A DNA stretch of 64,000 nucleotides from Circinella umbellata (Eukaryota > Mucoromycota > Mucoromycetes > Mucorales > Lichtheimiaceae): positions 558,001 through 622,000 of the forward strand of contig JAIWNF010000013.1 of assembly GCA_025093555.1 (NCBI GenBank). The letters run 5' to 3'. Below, piece after piece: positions 35,178 to 47,468 of this stretch. The notes under the pieces were generated by a model. That model had not been told where the DNA came from. It saw only the letters and a program-made list of their open reading frames with translations, and made no database searches. The position numbers and the translations under genes are program-made. Numbering within the stretch: position 1 is the stretch's first letter; each line of letters opens with the position of its first letter.

Positions 35178-36668
35178 ATGCAACAGGAGCCATCCGGGGA
35201 CTCTCGTTCCGAAAGTGGTCAATCCCGACTGCCTCCGCAGCATCATCATCATCACCATCATCGTCGCAGTGCCAGAAAACGATCAAGAAGAAGTAAAGGT
35301 AGTACAATTTTTTTGTTCATCAAAAAAGGCTAAAATAAAAAACACTTATTTCTTTATTTGTTAAAAGAAAAAGAATCATCATCATTTAATTATAAAAACA
35401 TTCCACAACATCAAGGCAAGCAACCCACCAAAGAAGATGACAATTCGAGACGAATGAGATCACTCTCTTTATCATCAGTAGCGTCACCTAATCGCAAAAA
35501 GAACAATAATGGAAATAACAACAACAGTGAAAATAAAAAAACAACGACTGATCATCGGCGCCATTCCGAACTTTCTGGATCACATGTTGGTGTTGAAATC
35601 TCTGATACAACGACAACAGTCGCTACACAGCCAGCTGCTATGATTTCTTCATCAACGAATGCAGATAAAAATCAACGTTTATACAAGACCGAACTGTGCC
35701 GAAATTGGGAGGAACTAGATCATTGCAGGTTAATTTCCTTTTTCCATATACTTGTGTACATTACACTGCTGATGCTTATTTTATAACAAAGTCACTGTCT
35801 AACTTTTATGTATATAAAATTATTTTGCTTCTCTTAAAACTAAATTAGATATGGTAACAAATGCCAGTATGCACATGGTCTCGATGATTTACGTGATGTG
35901 GAAAGACATCCAAAATACAAAACACAAATATGTCGAACCTACTGTCAGACTGGAACTTGTCCTTATGGTGCTCGCTGTACATTTCGGCATCACAATAATA
36001 ATGATCCAGTATCTGTTATCACAAGTAGCAGTTCAACTTCCACAACACGTAACCTTTCTTCTGCTAGTGTTGTTGCGCCACCATCTCCCATTTTATCAGA
36101 AGAAAAAGCGCAGCAAAAACAACAGTTAAGAACAGACTCCTCCTCTACAACAAAAATAACCCCAGCACCAATTGAGCCATCAGTAATACCAGAAACAGAG
36201 ATAATGGCAGATGTTGTATCGTCTACTGTTCCTCGAGCGCGCAGTTGCTCGTTATTACTACAACATCTTCAACATCAAGAACAACAAAGACAACAGTATC
36301 AAGAACTCCTACAGCAGCAAGAAAAATCACGACAGAGGTCATCATCTATGCTACTGCAACAACGACGTCAACAAGAAAATGATGATTCATTATTACCAAA
36401 TGATGCAGAAAGTTTGCTACCTCCAGGTTTATTGACTGATGATCTGTCTTCTCCTCCATCACCATTACCATATCCTCCAATTTCATTAGCATCTTCTTCT
36501 TCAACACAACAAGATCAACCATCTTCCTCTTCTACTTCTCATCCTCATACAACAAACGCATCTTATTCGGCATCTCCTCCATCACAACGTGCCTCATTAT
36601 TATTATTCCCATGCTTTTCATCTACATCTTCTTCAGGAGGGTCAAGTATTTGGACTGCTTCTCTGTAG
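35178..36668 (+). CDS. Tristetraprolin-type tandem CCCH zinc-finger protein
   Basis: Three exons (35178-35298, 35368-35728, 35849-36668) join in frame into 433 aa. Two C-x8-C-x5-C-x3-H fingers are separated by exactly 18 residues, and each is preceded by the YKTELCR/YKTQICR lead-in. This is the TTP/TIS11 signature, which binds AU-rich elements in mRNA 3' UTRs and promotes decay. The second intron splits the first finger after its second Cys. The N-terminal part is His/Arg/Ser-rich. The C-terminal part is Gln- and Ser/Pro-rich, with RARSCSLL and QRSSSMLL motifs that look like basophilic kinase or 14-3-3 sites. A cytoplasmic/nuclear post-transcriptional regulator is expected. Likely intact. Confidence 0.92.
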
Positions 36669-37197
36669 AAAGCAACAAAAAACTTATATTTTGCTAAAGT
36701 ATTTCTCACATTACCCATTCAAATCTCATTATAACTTCTCTTGCACAATGACAATAACAACAAACAAGGTATACCACCTCCAATTTGCACATATTAACCT
36801 ATTATATATTATTCTCTAGTTCCCTTATTCCCAAAACCCTATATCTTTCTTCGTTGCTGCTGTTATTTTAAACAAAAAAGCTTCGCTTTTTTTAAACATA
36901 ACAACACAGCATAAAAAGCACGCACATATACATAATTAGTTCTTATATATGTCCGTAATCAATGACTTTTTTTTTTCTTTTTTTTTTTAATAATAATTAT
37001 AGCGATTAATTTGAACGACATGAAAGAAAGAATTAAAGGAAAAGAATAAATAAATAACCTTGATTTTCGCACAACATATACATTCCTATTTTTAATATTT
37101 ACATTTGTTTCTTTGTGAAGATAAAAATGTATCTGTGTGAATATCTTAGAAGTCAATTTCTATCCCATGTGATTAAGAGTTTAATAATTAATTATTG
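36669..37197. other. Convergent intergenic spacer
   Basis: 3' UTRs of the CCCH gene (+) and the Sds3-like gene (-), AT-rich with T runs near 36966-36990. No gene. Confidence 0.5.
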
Positions 37198-39182
37198 TTA
37201 CGCTGCAGCAGTTTGTCGTTTCAATCCCTTCATGACAGCAAATTCTTGATCAAGATCATCTTCTTCTCTTTGCGATATTGGTCCATTTATACTATACATG
37301 TTACTTGGTCGATCTGTCATAATAATCATACGATTAGCTTTTTGCATAAGAATATGTGTGTATGTATCTGTATGATAATTATATATAAATAGAAAGAAAT
37401 TTACTTTGTCTTCTTCGAGTGTTTTCATGCCGTGAAGGTGAGGCGTTGGTGGAACGATGATCAAAATGATGACGTTTTCGTAAATTACGTTTTGAATTAT
37501 TTACACGATGATAAGCATCCCTAAATAAGTCCTTAATATCGGAACCATTATCACGATCTTCTTTCACTTGTTGCCGTCGATCTATAATGGCAGCAACAAT
37601 TGTATCATGAAGATTTTGGCGTTCTAATTCATAATCCTGCTCAGCCGCATTCACGTCGGTTTCATAACGTCGTTTAAGTCCCGACACGTGATACTCCATC
37701 AAACACTGGGCATTGAAGATCGCCTCTTCACGCTGCTTTTCTAAGTCCGCTATTTCTTCCATAAACGCCTCGTGGGTCCCTGTATAACCAAACAAGTTTT
37801 TTTTAACATACATATAACTTTCAACTTTAAATTTGATTATATATAAATATAAATAAGAGCCTTTGCTTTTTATTTACCTTCTTGTATGCTGCGTAATTCT
37901 TCCTGTAAAGATTGTAATTTATTATGATAGATACTATAAAGATCATTAATATTTTTTTTCCCTCTTTTTTGATTTGGTTTGGAAACAAGGGGGAGAAAAA
38001 TAAGTTCTTTCTTTTTTTTTTGGGGGGGAGTTATGAATAGATATATATATATAAAGTAAAAGAAAGAATTGAACTGAATTGAATTGAAGGAAGAAAATTA
38101 AAATAATCACTTCTTTTAATTTACTTACACAGTACTATGCTCGAGAAACTCGTTATTCATTGTAGTCAGCAGGTCATTACATTCGCGCAAGCTACGCATT
38201 TTTTTGTTTTGATGCGTTTCCGACGACTTGCCGCCCTGGTCATCTGTTGATAATATTTAAGATATAATAATTATTATCATGGAAAATTTATTTTAATTCC
38301 CCCAAAAAATACATATAATTATGAAACTTTATATCAATTTCCCTTCTTTTTTTCACTCGTTTTATTTTTATCTTCTGTTGTTTAATTACCTTGATCCCAT
38401 TGCGATTCATATTGTGAATGGTATGGATCATAATCATAATTAAGATCATGACTACTAGCAGGACGAAATGATGATGCTGCAGCTGAAGAAGAAGTAGATG
38501 ATGATTGTTTTTGCTGTGTTGATTGTTTTTGCTGTTGTTGAGGTGGAGGTGTTGGGGCATGCCATACCGATGATGTTGCTGGTGGGGTTTCCGGTCGTTG
38601 CTGAGATATGAACGGTGATGTCGTTGCTACTACAGTTGCTGGAGGCGCGTGATGTTGTGTCAACTGTTGTGGCTCGTCACGCCATTTAGGCGGCAATGGA
38701 CGAAATGAAGTTGTTGATGGGGTGGGTGGAGGTTGTTGCTGATGTTGGATTGTTTGTGGAGGAGGAGGAGGTTGTGCTTGGATTTGTTGTTGCTGCTGTT
38801 GTGTTGAAGGTGGAGGTTGAGTATGTGGAACAACAGCAGGATGACTAGGATAATAAGGATTTTGATAGTTATAGTCTGGACTAGCATACATGAACGGAAT
38901 AGGAGGAGGTAGCACAGGCGGAGGAGGCGGCATAGAAGAAGAACTTGAAGAAGACGAAGGCGTTGGTGGTGGGTGTGGTGCTGGCGAAGAGTGACGTGGA
39001 AAGTATGGACGATCGCGAGGTGGTGTACCAGAGGAAGTGTCATGACGATACTGATTTGAAATGGGGTTACTAGTCGAATTGTGTTGTGGTGGTGGAGGTA
39101 ATCCCGATGGCGGTCCCGCAGGTGCAGGCAATCGCGCATCAGCACCAGCCTGAGCAACGATATAACCAAACTGTGGCAACAT
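37198..39182 (-). CDS. Sds3-like subunit of a Sin3/HDAC (Rpd3-type) corepressor complex
   Basis: Five exons on - (39182-38390, 38243-38129, 37933-37878, 37779-37405, 37367-37198) join in frame into 502 aa. Residues 1-265 are Pro/Gln/Ser-rich and disordered (MLPQFGYIVAQAGADARLP...). The Sds3/BRMS1-like helical domain follows: EFLEHST, YHNKLQSLQEELRSIQEGTHEAFMEEIADLEKQREEAIFNAQ, then YETDVNAAEQDYELERQNLHDTIVAAIIDRRQQVKEDRD. The C-terminus carries a basic RNLRKRHHFDHRS stretch and an acidic DDLDQEF stretch. In yeast and animals this domain dimerises and scaffolds Sin3 histone deacetylase complexes. The long low-complexity N-terminus is the main difference from yeast Sds3. Very likely nuclear. 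Confidence 0.85.
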
Positions 39183-39908
39183 AAAGAAAAACTCAAAAAA
39201 GTTGGTTTGAAAATAGAAAGAGAAAAATAATAGAAGGGGAAAGTTTTTTTTTTGTGCTAGTTGTTTATAATTTATATTGAAAAAATTAAGAAATAAAGGA
39301 AAAAAAGCGAGAGAAAGGAAAAAAGAAGAGAGAGATATATCAACTACCCACACAACGGAAGGAGTTCAGAAAAAAAGCAGAACAAGAGAGGAAAGGAGGA
39401 GTGGTTGCTGCTTTCAAGCGGTACTTTTTTATTTTTCCTTTCAGTTTTTTGGTTCGTCGCGGTAACCAAATTGGGGGTGGAACACAAAAAGTGCTTTTTT
39501 GGGGGAGTGTTACGCCAGTTGCACAAGAATTCTGTTTTTTAACATATCACGGACCATGTAAAATTATAATGTGTGGAGTAAAAAAAATTATGTGTGTGTG
39601 ATATATATATTTAGATGTGTTATATGAACATTAATTTATATTATTATTACTATGCGAAATATACATCAATCTTCTTCATCTTTATTTTCATTATATAAAT
39701 GCTTGCCTCTTTGCTGGAACGACGTCATTCCACGACCACTACCAACGACGCCCACTAATATATATATATATTATATGAAATCCGTTGCTTAGTAACAAAA
39801 AAAAATAGTATATCCCATTATCACATCCTTAATAAACACCATAGTAATAATATGAAAATCCCCTTCAGCTAATTACATATACACGCATACACAATAACGT
39901 CCTAGCTA
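39183..39908. other. Intergenic spacer
   Basis: Purine-rich leader of the Sds3-like gene (39183-39340 on +), then AT-rich 3' region of the Tudor-domain gene. No coding frame is supported. Confidence 0.5.
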
Positions 39909-40727
39909 TTATTGATAAATAACACCACCATCCCATCTTCCTCTATCTTTACCTTTTCCTGAAGGATTGTCTGGAGTTTTAAAAATACTCTTCTTATTAA
40001 TTGGTGCTGCTGACATTTTCTTCTTTTTCTTTTTATTATCTGCACCTGATGCAAAATTCAACCACGCATTCTTCTTGACTTCAACTTCTGATACTTTTTT
40101 CTTTTGTTGAAACTTCTCCTTCCTGCCCTTTTTTGCCGGTGGAGGTTGATCTTCTTCTGAAGTTTGATTTGTGGTTTCCGCTGCTGTAATCGTTGGTCCT
40201 GCAGATTTAGAAGTAGAAGCAGCAGCTGTAATAATTGCACTATTACCACCTACATCTTCAAAGATACCTTGCCGTTTCTTGTTATCCAATGCTTTGACAT
40301 CTTCTGCTTTTACCATTTCAGTATCTGAATATCCTCGAAACGAAACTGAAAATACTTGATCAGCTCCACCGATCGCTGTAATCGTTGCACGATAAAACTT
40401 TCCATCACCTGACCAGCGTGCCATGACATCTTGACCTACTGAGAATTGATGTGTTTTTAAAACAGGTGTAGGTGACGATGTAACGGTTGATAATGACCTT
40501 TTTTCTCCTTTTGATTGACTACTACTAGTTACAGGTGACATGGGTGTCCTCGGACTCTGTGATGTCGACTTCTTTTGCTGCTGTTGATCTTCTAGTTGTT
40601 GTGTCAATGAAATCAATTCTTTTAGATCGTGCTGTAATTTTTGTAATTCTTCATTATATGGATCTTTGGATAATGCAAGTTCTACTTGTTCCAATTGATA
40701 TAGGTATGATTCACTGTCATCACTCAT
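39909..40727 (-). CDS. SPF30/SMNDC1-like Tudor-domain splicing factor
   Basis: A single-exon 272-aa frame. The N-terminal helix (YLYQLEQVELALSKDPYNEELQKLQHDLKELISLTQQLED) matches the SPF30 N-terminus in length and pattern. Residues about 92-150 form a Tudor domain (VGQDVMARWSGDGKFYRATITAI ... FSVSFRGYSDTEMV) carrying the aromatic residues that bind symmetric dimethylarginine on Sm tails. The C-terminal half is Lys-rich and ends with KSIFKTPDNPSGKGKDRG, equivalent to the KRSIFASPES-VTGKVG region of SPF30. Homologues assemble with U2 and tri-snRNP components in the nucleus. It is slightly longer than the human protein because of Ser/Thr linkers. Head-to-tail with the Sds3-like gene. Confidence 0.88.
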   Translation of the reverse strand: MSDDSESYLYQLEQVELALSKDPYNEELQKLQHDLKELISLTQQLEDQQQQKKSTSQSPRTPMSPVTSSSQSKGEKRSLSTVTSSPTPVLKTHQFSVGQDVMARWSGDGKFYRATITAIGGADQVFSVSFRGYSDTEMVKAEDVKALDNKKRQGIFEDVGGNSAIITAAASTSKSAGPTITAAETTNQTSEEDQPPPAKKGRKEKFQQKKKVSEVEVKKNAWLNFASGADNKKKKKKMSAAPINKKSIFKTPDNPSGKGKDRGRWDGGVIYQ

Positions 40728-41048
40728 TATATTTTTGTTATATAGTAAGAGGGTTTAACAGAGTTTTTTTTTTTTTTGGTATATATATATATATATAAAA
40801 GGCACACAGGAAGCACTGAGAGAGTTTCGAAAGTGACTTCTTATAATTTTCAGAACCGACACTTTTTAAAATTCTGGCGGTGTTAAAGCACCTGGGGCCA
40901 ATCATTTTATAAGTTAAGCAACAATTTCAGTCTATGTGCGACCTAAGCTTATGGGTACTAAGATCGTTTATGCGCGTATGGAATTTTCAATTTTGTTTTG
41001 TTTGAAATTTGTTTTTTATACAACACAGGTTTTCTCTCTTGTTATAAT
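40728..41048. other. Promoter region and TA microsatellite
   Basis: Upstream region of the Tudor-domain gene. It contains a T13 run followed by (TA)n at 40781-40797, which lies in that gene's leader or promoter. Confidence 0.45.
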
Positions 41049-41153
41049 ATGGATAACGATGACATGTCTTCGCCAGAGAAACGCGGTCCTGGTAGACCGT
41101 TCGGTAGTAAAAATAAACCAAAATATAAAAAAACGTCTTCCTGCCTAGAATAG
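41049..41153 (+). CDS. Tiny AT-hook-like peptide or gene fragment
   Basis: A 34-aa frame beginning MDNDDMSSPEKRGPGRP and ending KKTSSCLE. The R-G-x-G-R-P-x-G-S-K-N-K block is an AT-hook-like minor-groove binding motif. It may be a micro-gene, but equally the first exon of a larger decayed transposase, since many carry such N-terminal hooks. No continuation was found. Confidence 0.35.
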   Translation: MDNDDMSSPEKRGPGRPFGSKNKPKYKKTSSCLE

Positions 41154-42020
41154 AACCCTAAGTTGTAGTGCTTGAATTAGGGGGAATTTATGGCCAACTA
41201 TTGGTGACTTAAATCACGACTTAACCGTTCGAGATATATATTTTTATTGTTATATATATAAATGTTATTAAAAAGTCAGTAATTGATGTGAACGATGAAT
41301 ACATAATACTATTGTTAGACCAGATACCTGATATATAGCTTTGAGAAGCCTAAGATACCGATAGTTTGTTGTAATCTAAGCGATAACGTATAATAATATT
41401 TATAATAATTGAAAACTTTTAGCACTATTATACCATTGAAGCTACGATTGTTAATTGCAAGTATTGATGTTTGAATGAACATAAAGGAATAAAACTTTTT
41501 GTACCTAATAATATACATACGTATGAAATAAAATGTACATTTTGTCAGCACTACGTATGTAAACTGATTATTTTTATATACAAAATGTCAGCCTTTACCT
41601 TGTTACTTTGGAATATGGTAAAATATAGCGACAGCCATCGATCCATTTCAAATTCTTACTGTTGCTGATCGACTAGAAAAAAAGATAACAGGAAGCTCTT
41701 TACAATGATCACCGATAAATTCAAGCAAGAGGTGATGCTGCGAGACAGAAAAAGATGACTTGTTTGGTAATCAAAGATATATTTCACTTCATTATCTCCT
41801 TCAAGAGCATTATTAACTTGACTTGAGATGCTATCTCTTGCTTGATCTTCAACTATTTCATATCCACGTAAACGATCCAAACATACTTGTACTTTATTTT
41901 TACAGAATGCTTTGTTCTTGGTTTCATCGAAAGATTTATCCATACTTTCACACAAACTAATATTTGCCAACCGGATGGTTGTTAGACCTGATAAGACGGT
42001 TTTTATATCGAAATTGATTA
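41154..42020. other. Region without a supported gene
   Basis: AT-rich. A 104-aa minus-strand frame (41656-41970) has a coding-like first half (KSFDETKNKAFCKNKVQVCLDRLRGYEIVEDQARDSISSQVNNALEGD) and a junk second half. It might be the first exon of a decayed passenger or host gene. Confidence 0.35.
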
Positions 42021-42029
42021 AGGATGGTC

Positions 42030-43795
42030 ATGTTCCTGTAGTGTCCGAATATGAGACAAGACAAAAGAATAATCGTAAAAATAAAATAAAAGTAAAGGTG
42101 TTTATGTTACCAAGGAGTATGTTGGAAAGTCATTGTTGCAACAACTGAAACAACAATTGGATCACGTTGGAGACATGATCAACAAGATGACTGCAGCTAG
42201 AGATACATTGAAGAGCCAATTCAGGGAGGCTACCGAGGAATGGAATATAACTAAAATTGAACGTTTAAAGAATCGTGATACCATCAAGGGTTTGTTAAGT
42301 CAGAAGCTTAAAGGCCAAGTTTACGCCAAACGGGAAAAAAGTTATTTGCTCAAACTAGCTCAAAGATATATCAAAGTTTGGAGAAATTCCAAATATTACC
42401 TTAATAAGGTAAGCAACTTTTTATTTGTCTTCTTTTTTTTTACCTTTCCTCTTTTTGTGTGAAGTTAGTTTCTATTAAAGACTGAATTTTTAGGCCATTG
42501 AAAACCACGACACTACTGGTGATTTGCTTATTGATGTGCCATTCACGAAGCCAACTTTAGAACGTTGCAACATGAGGATGTTACAGCGAATATTTATGTT
42601 TCAGGGTTGAATCTCAAGAAGGTTGCATATGGGGCAACCTATTACGGTGATGTTGTATTAGCTCAAACAATTCCCTTGACAAATGATGATGTTCAGTTCC
42701 ACGCTCATTTGTACAACCAACAACAAGAGTACCAATAACAGCAACTTGAACGAATCGAAAGCTTGGTTAATCTTGAAAAGGCGGAAATTATTGATAATAG
42801 TGAAGAGAAGCAAGAAGTGGATTTTATTTCAAGTCAGCTGCAACAACAACAATAAAGTACAGGAACAGCTGCAAGAGCACCAACTTAAAGGAACAGACCA
42901 GACCTTACAGCAACGACAACAAAGTGAACGTCGTTGTTTTTGGGTCATTCGAACTTGTGCTGATCACGACTCGATACATTTAACTGATAAACCTTTATCG
43001 AATCAACAAATCGAGCAATTACGTATCAAAACTCACGAACGAAATAAAATTCACCAAAAAAAAACTGGCAAAACCTTTCTCAATCACACATGAACAAGTG
43101 GATGAGGAGTCGTTTGGCAGGAATTTTAATAGAAGACGAGTTAGGCGTAAAAAAGTGAGTTTCCTTCAACACATAACGCGTAAGAAGTCAGTTACTCATC
43201 ACTTTTTTTTTTCTAAAATAGTCGAAGAAAAACAAGAAGGTTGTTGATGCTGAAGAGTTGTCGAAGAAGAACTCATTCAATAGCATTATCGAACCAGGTG
43301 AAATATCAAAAAGGCAAAAGGTAAATGAATTATGTGTTATATTTAATTATTTATTTTGGATAGTGCCTGGTTGGTTGCTCACATCGATGGTATATTAGAA
43401 TCGACTGTCTTTTAAGAATGCACTCCGTGATTTCTATTATTATCCATCTGCCATGAATGAAAGGCGACACCAGACAATTAAAAATGACCTTGTTTATTCT
43501 AAACTGACTCGTGCTAAACGTCATTACGTAAAAAAGGTGGCGGCCGATAAATTGTATTCGAAGAAAAAGGAAGTTACCGTCATGATGCCGCAAGCCCACT
43601 TCTATTATTTTGTTCATTATATCATTTTTATGTAATAATGTTATGAGATTATGAAATTGACATGAATGTATTTTTTTTTGTACTGATAGGATTGGACTTG
43701 CAGGTATGGGTTTTAACACTTTTCTTGAAGGACGAGCAAGACGAGGTGGGAAGAAGTTTCAAAGTTCACATTACCATGCGACGGCTGTTATCATT
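42030..43795 (+). pseudogene. Degenerate Fanzor/TnpB-like transposon protein
   Basis: Coding-like pieces, broken by stops and frame changes, appear in the order expected for Mucoromycota Fanzor-like ORFs. They are a basic helical N-terminal part (42145-42410, ITKIERLKNRDTIKGLLSQKLKGQ, with an intron-like donor); YVSGLNLKKVAYG, then LAQTIPLTNDDVQFHAHLYN (42600-42720); RCFWVIRTCADHDSIHLTDKPLSNQQIEQLRIKTHERN (about 42930-43050); RRHQTIKNDLVYSKLTRAKRHYVKK (43460-43540); and IGLAGMGFNTFLEGRARRGGKKFQSSHYHATAV (about 43687-43785). The last resembles the IG-x-x-G-xx-S-xx-x-G-H-x-RRGG-K block before the RuvC-II Glu. The zinc finger and RuvC-III are not seen. The family call is tentative. Confidence 0.4.
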
Positions 43796-43807
43796 TTATT
43801 TTTGGTC

Positions 43808-43842
43808 CACAGGATTTTTACATGATTTCACAGAATTTTACA
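43808..43842 (+). repeat. Flanking direct repeat, left copy
   Basis: A 35-bp unit built on CACAGGAT, TTTCACAGAATTTTACA motifs. A related unit in the same orientation lies just beyond the right end of the KDZ element (51398-51442). The element therefore seems to have inserted within a short tandem repeat. Confidence 0.55.
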
Positions 43843-43872
43843 AGATGCACATAGTTTTTTTCGTCCTATTTC

Positions 43873-43879
43873 CAAATTA
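43873..43879. repeat. Target site duplication, left (CAAATTA)
   Basis: CAAATTA directly abuts the left terminal inverted repeat and recurs at 51382-51388 directly after the right one. KDZ transposons usually make 8-bp duplications. Here seven bases match. Confidence 0.6.
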
Positions 43880-44086
43880 CACCTAATTTATAAAGATAGC
43901 TCGATCCTAAACCTAATATGCTCTCTGATTGAATGGCGGGTTTGGGACCAGAAAAATTCAAAAAATTAACCGTCACTTTTGTTCCTGTCTGCATTACAAT
44001 TTGGTTGCCCAGAATAAACTATAATTCTTTCTCCTTTTTCTTTTTTTTTACTGCCATATTTTTTAAATCGCTCCATCTTCGAAATG
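43880..44086 (+). repeat. Left terminal inverted repeat of the KDZ element
   Basis: 207 bp, starting CACCTAATTTATAAAGATAG and ending TCTTCGAAATG. It pairs with 51174-51381. The only difference found by eye is nine against ten T in a homopolymer. Its last three bases are the transposase ATG, so it must hold that gene's promoter and 5' UTR. Confidence 0.9.
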
Positions 44087-47000
44087 TCTTTATATAATTC
44101 GGATAGCAGTGCTGAGTATATAAGTATTGTCGCCAACGGGTCGAAGCGTATGAAGCGGAGCACTAGTCGCGAAAGAGAACAGGAACGTCAGCGACGTAGA
44201 CGACAACAGCAACAACAGCAACCTCTAACTGTGGACCGTGAGTCTCAACATTCACGAGAAATGGTCCTGGAATCCCAAAACAGCCGTTCTGATTGTTATT
44301 TTGAAGATTTTGGAACTGACGATTATGATTATGGCGATGGTAATACCCATAATAATGAACAAGAAGGATATGCTGACGTAGAGGATAACTCAACTCCTCA
44401 ACAGACGCGTCAGAGACTCCCAAGGGCACAACGACGTTACAATAGAAAGACAATTTTGGATGAAGAATGGGCTAAATTGCTTCCAAAGCTAAGAGACGCA
44501 TATTTTCGTGGTATTGGTCAAAACGATATTGATATTACTACATTAGATCCTCCAGCGACATTTGAGTGTAGTTGTATCGTGAAAAAAACCGCAACTGTTG
44601 TGTGTATTTTCAAATGTGGTATGTGTAGTTCAATGAATTGGATAAAGCATTTGTGGAGTACAATGGCAATAAAAAATTAGATGTTATGGGACAGAGAGAT
44701 AGTAGGGTATGCCAAGGGCAATAAGATTAAGGATAATAAAAAAATTGGAATACAGGTGTACGTAAACATGACATTTCGTTTTGTGACAATTGTCCAGATG
44801 GATCTCGCTCTCTTCCAGTCGTGTTGCTCGAAAAACAACTTTTTCCGACCACACCGACTGATACAAAGATTGCGATACATATTGATGTACTTCGTTGCTA
44901 TAACAATGTTAGATTATATGCTCGTGCACCTATTAACAGTATTGCTGAATTAATGAAGGCGGATTATGATCAGACTGTAAGATTTGTATAGTGAGAGTAA
45001 ATTGCATAAGGTCGAAAGCTCATTTAAGTTTTATGTTAGGACCTCCCTGCTACATTAAGAAATACACTGTATTATGCATTACTCAATTACTCTAAGTTTA
45101 AGCTGCTTGTTGATGACCACATAAATGGATTTTGCAAATTAGCCCGGGGAAGATGCCCGTTCTGTGATTACATGGTAGTTATTGATTCGTTATATTATAA
45201 ACCAAATATCTTATATATTCTAACTAAATCGTAAAGGCATCGGAGGGCCTAATGGTTCCGGTTTCTTTAGATGGAAACTTCCAATTAAAAAGATTAGATC
45301 AAACTTCGCACTCTTTTGTTAATGATCCATGTGCAGAAACTGTGAATACCTTGTGGAAAGCAAATACTAATATATTATCACCTGGAAATAAAGTAAGACG
45401 AATAAGATTATTACTACGTAATTACATTTTTTAATGGGTATGTCAAAAGACTAATATACTTATTCATGAAGCAGCCACAATCATCTGTTACAAATGTTAG
45501 GACTGAATTTAGTTTATCTAATGATTCGATTCAACTTACAACACAAAGATCATATAACTATGATAATATTGCTTGTGATGGATGGAAGTCATTATCGAAA
45601 ACTGGTATAAAAAGAAAGTCTGTCCCTACTACTGGTGTATTCATGGCAATGTGCTCCCGTCATTCTTTTGTTTTGTCTCTTATGGACATGAACACAACGG
45701 GAGAAAAAGCTGATTATCCATTGAGTGTTTTATATCAGATTAAAAACACATATGGAAATAACATTGCAATATTATATGATGTGGCATGTAAAATGGGAAA
45801 AGGATTAAAGGTAATATAACTAATCGTAGTTATTTATAAAGATTGATGATTCTAATACATATATTGTATAAAGCACACTCCTCAATTATCCGATCTAGCA
45901 AATGTCCCTCGTGCCATTGGTGCCTTTCACGTTTATGGTCATGATGCTCCATGCCAGGTGCCATTTAATCCAAAAGTTGTCAAAGGAATTGGATTAGTGG
46001 ATGGTGAAGATTGTGAGAGGTATTAAAAGCAAAAAACGCAACAATTAGATTTCATGTTTTATAGAATATTCAATCTTTTTTTTTCATTTTTATTAAAGCA
46101 GTTTTTTATTCGTTTAACTAAACTATCCTTTTGATGCTACAGGTACTGGAGTGTTTGCTCTCCATTTGTGACTGCAACTCGATATATGACAGAATATAAT
46201 CGTCATCTTTTTTTTACTATTCTTACGGATCATTATCACGAGCAAAAATTGAAATCACTTGGTAATTATTATGATCTGCTTCTACCACAATGAAGTAAAA
46301 TTTAATACTGACTCTTTTAAATTTTATAGGACGAATTATTTTCAAAAAGTATGGTAAAGCTAAAAACATACTTAAAGATTCGAATGACAAGCTACGCAGA
46401 ATTGACGTTGAAGAATTAGCCCGCCATTGGGAAGAATTTAAGTATGGTACTATTGAAGGTAGAAGTTCGAATATGAGAAGCCGAAGAATGAACGAAAAAG
46501 ATAAATTACGCGCAGCAGTTTTAGCATATGATTGTTTTAATGAAGTCATGCATGGAGGACGGTTAGGTACATATTATACGTTTTATCTTATAAGAGCAAG
46601 ACCTAAAGAATATGTAATAATACTCTTTGTTTACCTTTGATAGGTAATAAGCGGGCAATGGAGATGCAAGTACAGCTTAGTAAAGCTTTAAAGAAAGTGG
46701 ACAATATTGTCCAGGAATACAACAACAATAATCCTACATCACGTATAGTATCTAGTACTTACATGAAAGCTACTTAAATTAAATATCACAGTCTAGATAC
46801 TTATTATTACAATTGTTCTTTACATAGCAGTTATCACAAAAGATATTTTGAAAAAAGAGAGCGCCTTTCGTCGAGAGTGCAATATTTTAGGTAATGAAGG
46901 ACGCCCATACCTTGCAATGCATCTTCGTGAAAGAGCAACTGAAGAGTTGTACATGCTTAAGGTTTGTTTTGATATTACTTTTTATGTCTTTATATGTATA

Positions 47001-47468
47001 TATTGTACATCTTTTAACATCTTTGATATTTAATAGAAAGATGCCATAAATGTCACTCGGTTTTTTTCAGAACAAATTACAGCATTACGTTTTGCAATGA
47101 ATAATATGCATAGTTACAATAACGAATCTGAGGAACGAGGTGTAAAAACGTTGTTGAAGCATAAAGTGGAAAAAGTTCACCACCTGTTTATAAGACAAAG
47201 TGATCTACTTTTCCAGGTGGTATCGGATGGGGAACCTGACGATGTGGCTGTTGATGTTAAAGTATTTGAAAAATACTATATAGATGCAAACGGCATTGAT
47301 AACGAACAACAATTGCCTGTGGAGGTCGATCATGTCAATATTGATATGGAAACTTCTGAAGTCGATTTGAATACGACCACAGATGATGACGATGATGATG
47401 ATATAGCTTCAATAATTAGTTTACTCGCCCAACCAGAACAACTTACCGAAAATGAAGATATGGAATAA
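44084..47468 (+). CDS. KDZ-family transposase
   Basis: Eleven exons (44084-44618, 44756-44976, 45040-45174, 45237-45392, 45472-45810, 45874-46019, 46143-46261, 46330-46566, 46644-46754, 46828-46961, 47037-47468) join in frame into 854 aa. The N-terminus is Arg/Gln-rich with acidic stretches. A Cys-rich region follows (FECSCIV, FKCG, FCDNCPDGSRSLPVVLLEKQLFPTTP, GRCPFCDY). The KDZ core reads VSLDGNFQLKR (first catalytic Asp), NIACDGWKSL, TTGVFMAMCSRHSFVLSLMDMNTTGEKADYPL, ILYDVACKM, and AFHVYGHDAPCQVPFNPKVVKGIGLVDGEDCERYWS (later acidic catalytic residues). C-terminal helices and a D-rich tail follow. It should excise and integrate the element from its inverted repeats. The donor at 46755 (GTACTT) is the least certain splice site. 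Confidence 0.88.

Noticed and set aside
35010..35307. 110-aa Lys-rich minus-strand frame
   Set aside because: Antisense of the T-rich leader and first exon of the CCCH gene.
38660..39196. 178-aa His/Leu-rich minus-strand frame
   Set aside because: Alternate-frame shadow of the Pro/Gln-rich first exon of the Sds3-like gene.
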